Assembly: GCA_015698045.1 (NCBI GenBank)
Contig: BLAL01000282.1
Span: 62,001 to 126,000 of the forward strand
DNA from: Rhizophagus clarus
Taxonomy: Eukaryota; Glomeromycota; Glomeromycetes; Glomerales; Glomeraceae
Reading direction: 5' to 3'
DNA length: 64,000 nucleotides
In this document: one piece after another, positions 59,809 through 64,000 of the stretch
Position numbering within the stretch: the first letter of the stretch is position 1
How the letters are laid out: every line of letters begins with the position of its first letter
Notes under the pieces: model-generated
The model's database searches: none
Told to the model about the DNA's origin: nothing
The model's input: only the letters and a program-made list of their open reading frames with translations
Position numbers and translations under genes: made by a program

Positions 59809-61025
59809 TTAGAGGTGTTTTGGATCCTGCGTGTTAGGCTCGAATATATTAGAAGTTGCTTTTTGTTGTGTGTGTTGTGTGTCCAAAAACCATGTAGAAG
59901 TTTGTTTATTATTGATTGGATAGCCAGTGTTGAGAATGTTTGACATGTTTAAAAGGTTAGCCATACTATTAGTTGGTGGGAGAGTTACAATTCCTAAAGG
60001 TTCAGATAAATTGAAACGGAAGGAATCATCTTGTGCAATTTGAAAAAGGTTATTGTCGGAAAAACACGATGACGCTTGTAAAGGAATAGCTTCAAATTTA
60101 TTTATGTATTTATTTATTTTTTATAAAAAAATAAAAAATAAAATGTTAGTAAAAGTAAATAAAAATAATTAAAGAAGATAACACCATTACTTTGTCCGTT
60201 CGTAAGACAGCTATTAAGCATGAGATCGCAAACAGATTGGTCATCGATTTCTACAGTTTTCAAATAAGTGTTCCAATAATCATCGTTGCAACCACTTTTT
60301 TCGCATTGAATTAGTCCATTCATAACTTCATTATTATCATATTCATTTTTGTCTAAATGAAAAAATTGTGAAACATAAGAATTAATGGGATTTCTGTTTG
60401 AAAATTTTTGTCCTTCAAGTGAAGTGCAAAGGTTAGATGTTAATGCAACAGACAAATTTGGCGTAGTCCCGGATGGCTTGGACAAATTTGCGCAATTGTT
60501 AACAAGGTGCTTTGGAGTTGAATTATGTGGTGATGTTGAATTATTTGTAAGTGTTAAAGAAAGATGTTGATTCATATTTTCCGGGCAATAATCTGCGACC
60601 AAAGTTAATTTTTTTGATACATTATTTTTTGCTGCATTTTTTGATTCTAATGCATCTCTTTTGACTTTCGCTCTACGATTTTGAAACCAAACTTGAATTG
60701 CACGTGAGGACATATTTAGTTTTTGAGCTAATTGAGCACGTGTTGTTGAATCAGGTTTTTGTACATTCTCAAAAACATTATTCAACACGTTTGTCTCTTC
60801 TTCGGTGAGGCGACGACGACGTTTCACTTGACGATAATGAGGTGGATAATGATAAAGATGACTGCTCAAGGCGATAGACGATTGTTCAGGAAGCGAAGTT
60901 ACGTTTAAACTAAGACCACCTTTTATGTCTTGATTTACAAATTCATGTTGATTTTGATATAATGAATAATGGTGCCTTTCTCCTGTGAAATTCAGACCAT
61001 TACTGTTTATATTCATCATTACCAT
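59809..61025 (-). CDS. Homeodomain transcription factor, 371 aa
   Basis: Two exons, complement(59809-60089, 60191-61025), 1116 nt. The intron donor is GTAATGG, with a TTACTAAC branch-like site and a TTTGAAG acceptor in phase. The homeodomain spans about residues 66-125: RQVKRRRRLTEEETNVLNNV, then PDSTTRAQLAQKLNMSSRAI and QVWFQNRRAKVKRD, with the invariant W48, F49, N51 and R53. Outside it the protein is Asn/Ser/Thr-rich and probably disordered. It is a typical (non-TALE) fungal homeobox factor of the Yox1/Phx1 kind by gross similarity. CTGCAG directly precedes the ATG, so an upstream intron or exon cannot be excluded. The target genes are unknown. Confidence 0.85.
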
Positions 61026-61572
61026 CTGCAGTAAAAATTTGGTCTGGATGAAAGAAAAGTGTGGTTATCATTAAATATAGAGCGAAAATTTACTGTCACC
61101 AAAAGAAAAACGAAAGTTGAGTTCGTGGCTTTTGTACCAACTGCGCCCTTAAGTCGACGCGTTTCATTTAAACACATTAGGAGAATAAATAATAAAGAAA
61201 ACAAACTTTTTTTATTTATTTCACTATGACGAACGTTAAAAAAAATTTTATTTAAATGAATATATATAATTAAGTCCTTGTATCTGTCTGTTTTTTTAAT
61301 GAGATTATAATAAGGAAATTTAAAGAAATACAATTTGATTGCTTATGTCAAATTTAACTTTGCATAATTTTCAGTACACTGATTACGATATATTAACTAT
61401 TAGTATAATTTATTTTTTGCATGAATTTTTCCCATAGACAATCATTATGCACATACAGGCTTATCAAGGTGACGTGAAAAATAAGATCAAACCTAAATTA
61501 TGTAATCACGTGTAATGTGATACATTACTTCTAATATAAATGAAAGAAATGAATGGAAAAAAGGGTACAAAA
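61026..61572. other. Homeobox 5' flank / FNIP-gene 3' flank
   Basis: Promoter of the homeobox gene and 3' UTR of the FNIP-type gene. No additional coding sequence is supported. Confidence 0.35.
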
Positions 61573-64000
61573 TCAGAAAGTTGAATTAACAGCTTTCACT
61601 AAAGGGATATCCGATTCTTGTAAACCTATAGTGTCTAACACGTCCAAGGGAACGTTGTCGTCTGATGAAGGTGGTGTGTAAATTGATGGTGATGCTATTG
61701 AAGGGGAAGTTCCTGTGGCGGCTGACGTCGGAATCGAAGACGCAAATAATTTCTTGTACATCACAGCTTTATAATATAATATTCTCAAATGATCTTCTAT
61801 ATACTCAAGACACTAATAAATATGATATTGTCAGCAAATTGTAAGAATTTGGAAATCATTAAAACATTACTCACGGATTCTGCAGGCATTCCAATAGTTA
61901 TATATAAGTCCTTACAACGATGTAACATAGAGCATATGTAATCAGATGTATGAAGTGGAGCAAAAATATGATCATCAACTGTAACCGTCTTGTAGCCCAA
62001 AATTGCACAATTCCTTAATTGTATTAAAGTATATCTGTCAGAAATTTTCCAATACGTACGCAAACAAAGAACTGTGTAATATACTCACAATCTGTCCAAT
62101 TCACCTAAGATGCAGACAGATTTCGAAATTGTGTCTTGAGAAGACAATGGTTGCATCTAAAAAAATATATGTATGTATAAATTATTCTTAATTCTTTTGT
62201 CTGTACAGGATAAAGACTTTACCATCAGAGAATTCTTTAAATCAATGTCTAGGGATTCTTGAAATTTATCGAGACTAGGAAGACCCATCAATACAAAATC
62301 GGACATATACGTGTCACAATAACCAACCATGAGTGACCTTCCATAAGATTTTACAAATAGTTCATCCGCTCGATATGGAAGTTTTTTACTAGATGGTTCG
62401 TCATCCTCAATGGAAGTATCTTTAGATGATACTTCCGGTGTTATAAAAGAATCTCGCGATCTGATATGTGTATGATACGCAATGAAACTTTCGAATATAA
62501 GTCAAATAAATGCACTTGAACCAAATTTACCTTGGCATTGGAACTTCTAATAAGCTTTCGGTGAAATCACGATTATCCGCAGTCTGCTGAGAATTACTCA
62601 CGTTCAATAGTTTAGTTTTGTAACTATCCTCAGTATTTTCAGATAAATTGTCGACAAGTTTAACAACTTTCTCTGAAGATAATTTCTGCGTCGTGACTCC
62701 AGGAGAAGAAATGTTTGAACTAATATTATCTTGTAGGTTGTTTTCGCATTTCATCCAAACTTTCTTTCGTTCTTCGAATTGGCTTTCTGTAGGAATCATA
62801 TGTTCCATTCTTTCATATACTTCACTACACCGAATAAAATAACTTAACACAAATAAGATACGACGAACTGTATTTACGTCTTTACCAACAATAATGGTTC
62901 GGCTCATTACTGAAGTACCTATACTTCCATACAAGTCTCTATAAAAGGTAACAATGTAAAGAAAATAAGTGCATTCAGCGTAGCACCATATAAGGACTTT
63001 CAAAGAAAAAATACCCTAATTGTGCCCATAGTGGATCATAAAATAAATTCTTCCCATTCTAAAGAAGACAATTATCTAAGCTTATTTTTTTAAAAAAGAC
63101 CACAAACAAAATATTTAAAGTTACCCTTTCCTCGAAATCCGAAATTGGAGCTACTGTAGGAACCCATGCAAGATGATACATTAAAACGCTGGATATCAGT
63201 GTAGAAATAAAACTAAATTTTTATAAATAATTTAAATTAAGAATACTTAAATATTAAGAGGAAATGAATAATTAATATTACTAAAAAAAAGAGGATACAA
63301 ATTCGACTTCTTATTATCAAAATTTTCCAACAAAAAAGTCAGTTCATTCAACAGGCTTTTCGCAAGTTTACTCCTTTGTTGCGGAAATGTCGACATGTTT
63401 AACCACAAAGGTTCCTTGCGCAAAGTTTTTGTAAGGGATGATTAAGGAGTTAGTTGTTGCCACTTTACTTGTGCAACACAGACTTTTTGAACAAAAGCGT
63501 GCACATTTTTGGTAAGTGAAGCAACGTTTTCCAAGGAGTTATTTCGTGGGTTGGTGAATTCTTTTCTTATGTCATTGATACCTGGATTCGCGGAGTACTA
63601 TACAATTGGCACAGTGACGTCTTAAATCGCATAACAGCTTCCAACCAGATTGATTCGTTTTGGAGCATTAACGAAGGAAGAGATGTTGACGAAAATCTTT
63701 TGTTCGACGGATTAAATATCTAGCAATGTTAAGTGAGAAAAATTGTAAGATTAATTTAATATAAGACTATGACATAATAATAGTTTAAAATAAAACTAAA
63801 GATTGACTTACCGAATTAGGTCCATTAATAGAAGATGGTGTTGGTGATCTTCTTAATAGGTGACAAAGTAATCTAAAAGCTGTAGAATGAAGTTGGTGTA
63901 ATCTGTTTTCTAATAAAGCGAAATGTGAGAATATAAATTCTTCTAATATCGCATTATCTTCTAATGTTATGACAACTCCAATGGCATACATCATAGAACG
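61573..64000 (-). CDS. Folliculin-interacting protein (FNIP/Lst4-type), 5' end outside window, 562 aa visible
   Basis: Ten exons read complement(61573-61812, 61875-62034, 62089-62156, 62223-62460, 62531-62938, 63015-63058, 63125-63212, 63299-63414, 63582-63719, 63812-64000), all in phase. FNIP-family blocks occur in order: MMYAIGVVITLEDNAILEEF, LCQLYSTPRIQEPLWLNMST, VLMYHLAWVPTVAPISD, FYDPLWAQLGDLYGSIG, SRTIIVGKDVNTVRRILFVL, SYFIRCSEVYERME, KSYGRSLMVGYCDTYMSDFV and DYICSMLHRCKDLYITIGMP. FNIP proteins pair with folliculin as a GTPase-activating complex for Rag GTPases at the lysosome/vacuole, in amino-acid signalling to TORC1. The C-terminal tail after FASSIPTSAATG is Ser/Pro-rich and variable. 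The N-terminal longin part is missing. Confidence 0.9.

Noticed and set aside
63415-63581. An extra coding exon between 63450 and 63560 in the FNIP-type gene
   Set aside because: Direct splicing from 63582 to 63414 is in phase and gives the conserved LYSTPRIQEPLWL junction. The intervening frame would break it.

Overview
The window looks like nuclear DNA of an AT-rich, repeat-laden fungus. The protein-coding genes carry many short GT-AG introns (about 60-90 bases), and the gene set is opisthokont/fungal (EI24, ARPC4, ATP10, NAP1, CHD1, DBP2, a homeobox gene, an FNIP-type gene). Between the genes lie long AT-rich, transposon-dense tracts. My best guess is an arbuscular-mycorrhizal fungus (Glomeromycotina, Rhizophagus-like). 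That is an inference from style, not from a database search. No rRNA, tRNA or CRISPR was seen. Exons below were built by hand from splice sites, codon phase and remembered family sequences.

Layout. 0-5.2 kb: diverged tandem repeats invaded by two inverted-repeat transposons, one with a perfect 8-bp target duplication. 5.2-5.8 kb: a stop-riddled frame. 6.2-12.4 kb: compact housekeeping island of five multi-exon genes: a mitochondrial RnpA-like protein (-), EI24 (+), ARPC4 (-), ATP10 (+) and NAP1 (-). The ARPC4 and ATP10 start codons are only 155 bp apart, back to back. 12.4-45.3 kb: repeat ocean. It holds a 660-bp palindrome, CACTA-like elements, a 5.86-kb hAT-like element containing a 4.95-kb CACTA-like element that carries an intact small Myb/SANT-like gene, a poly(A)-tailed ORF1-only retroposon with a 12-13-bp target duplication, a decayed C2H2/CACTA-Plavaka-like transposase with a divergent partner gene, hAT-type MITEs, purine tracts and minisatellites. 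45.4-64 kb: second gene island with an AFF/AF4-like gene (-), CHD1 (+), a PH/GRAM-like gene (+), DBP2 (-), a homeobox gene (-) and an FNIP-family gene (-, 5' end outside the window).

The most unusual signal is a set of tandem arrays of exon-like cassettes in the repeat ocean. Each cassette has a polypyrimidine tract and AG, a conserved 24-51-base 'exon', and a GTAAG donor. They occur at 15.78-17.10 kb (-), 21.90-22.44 kb (+), 39.11-39.36 kb (-) and 39.88-41.80 kb (+, 16 copies). Two arrays lie inside CACTA-like elements, and the cores of two plus-strand arrays resemble each other. Genuine host genes here also use micro-exons (16 nt in NAP1, 25 nt in the PH/GRAM-like gene), so the splicing machinery probably can recognise such units. 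A second theme is that three separate transposon reading frames are broken by nonsense codons and apparently not by frameshifts, which would fit C-to-T type decay.
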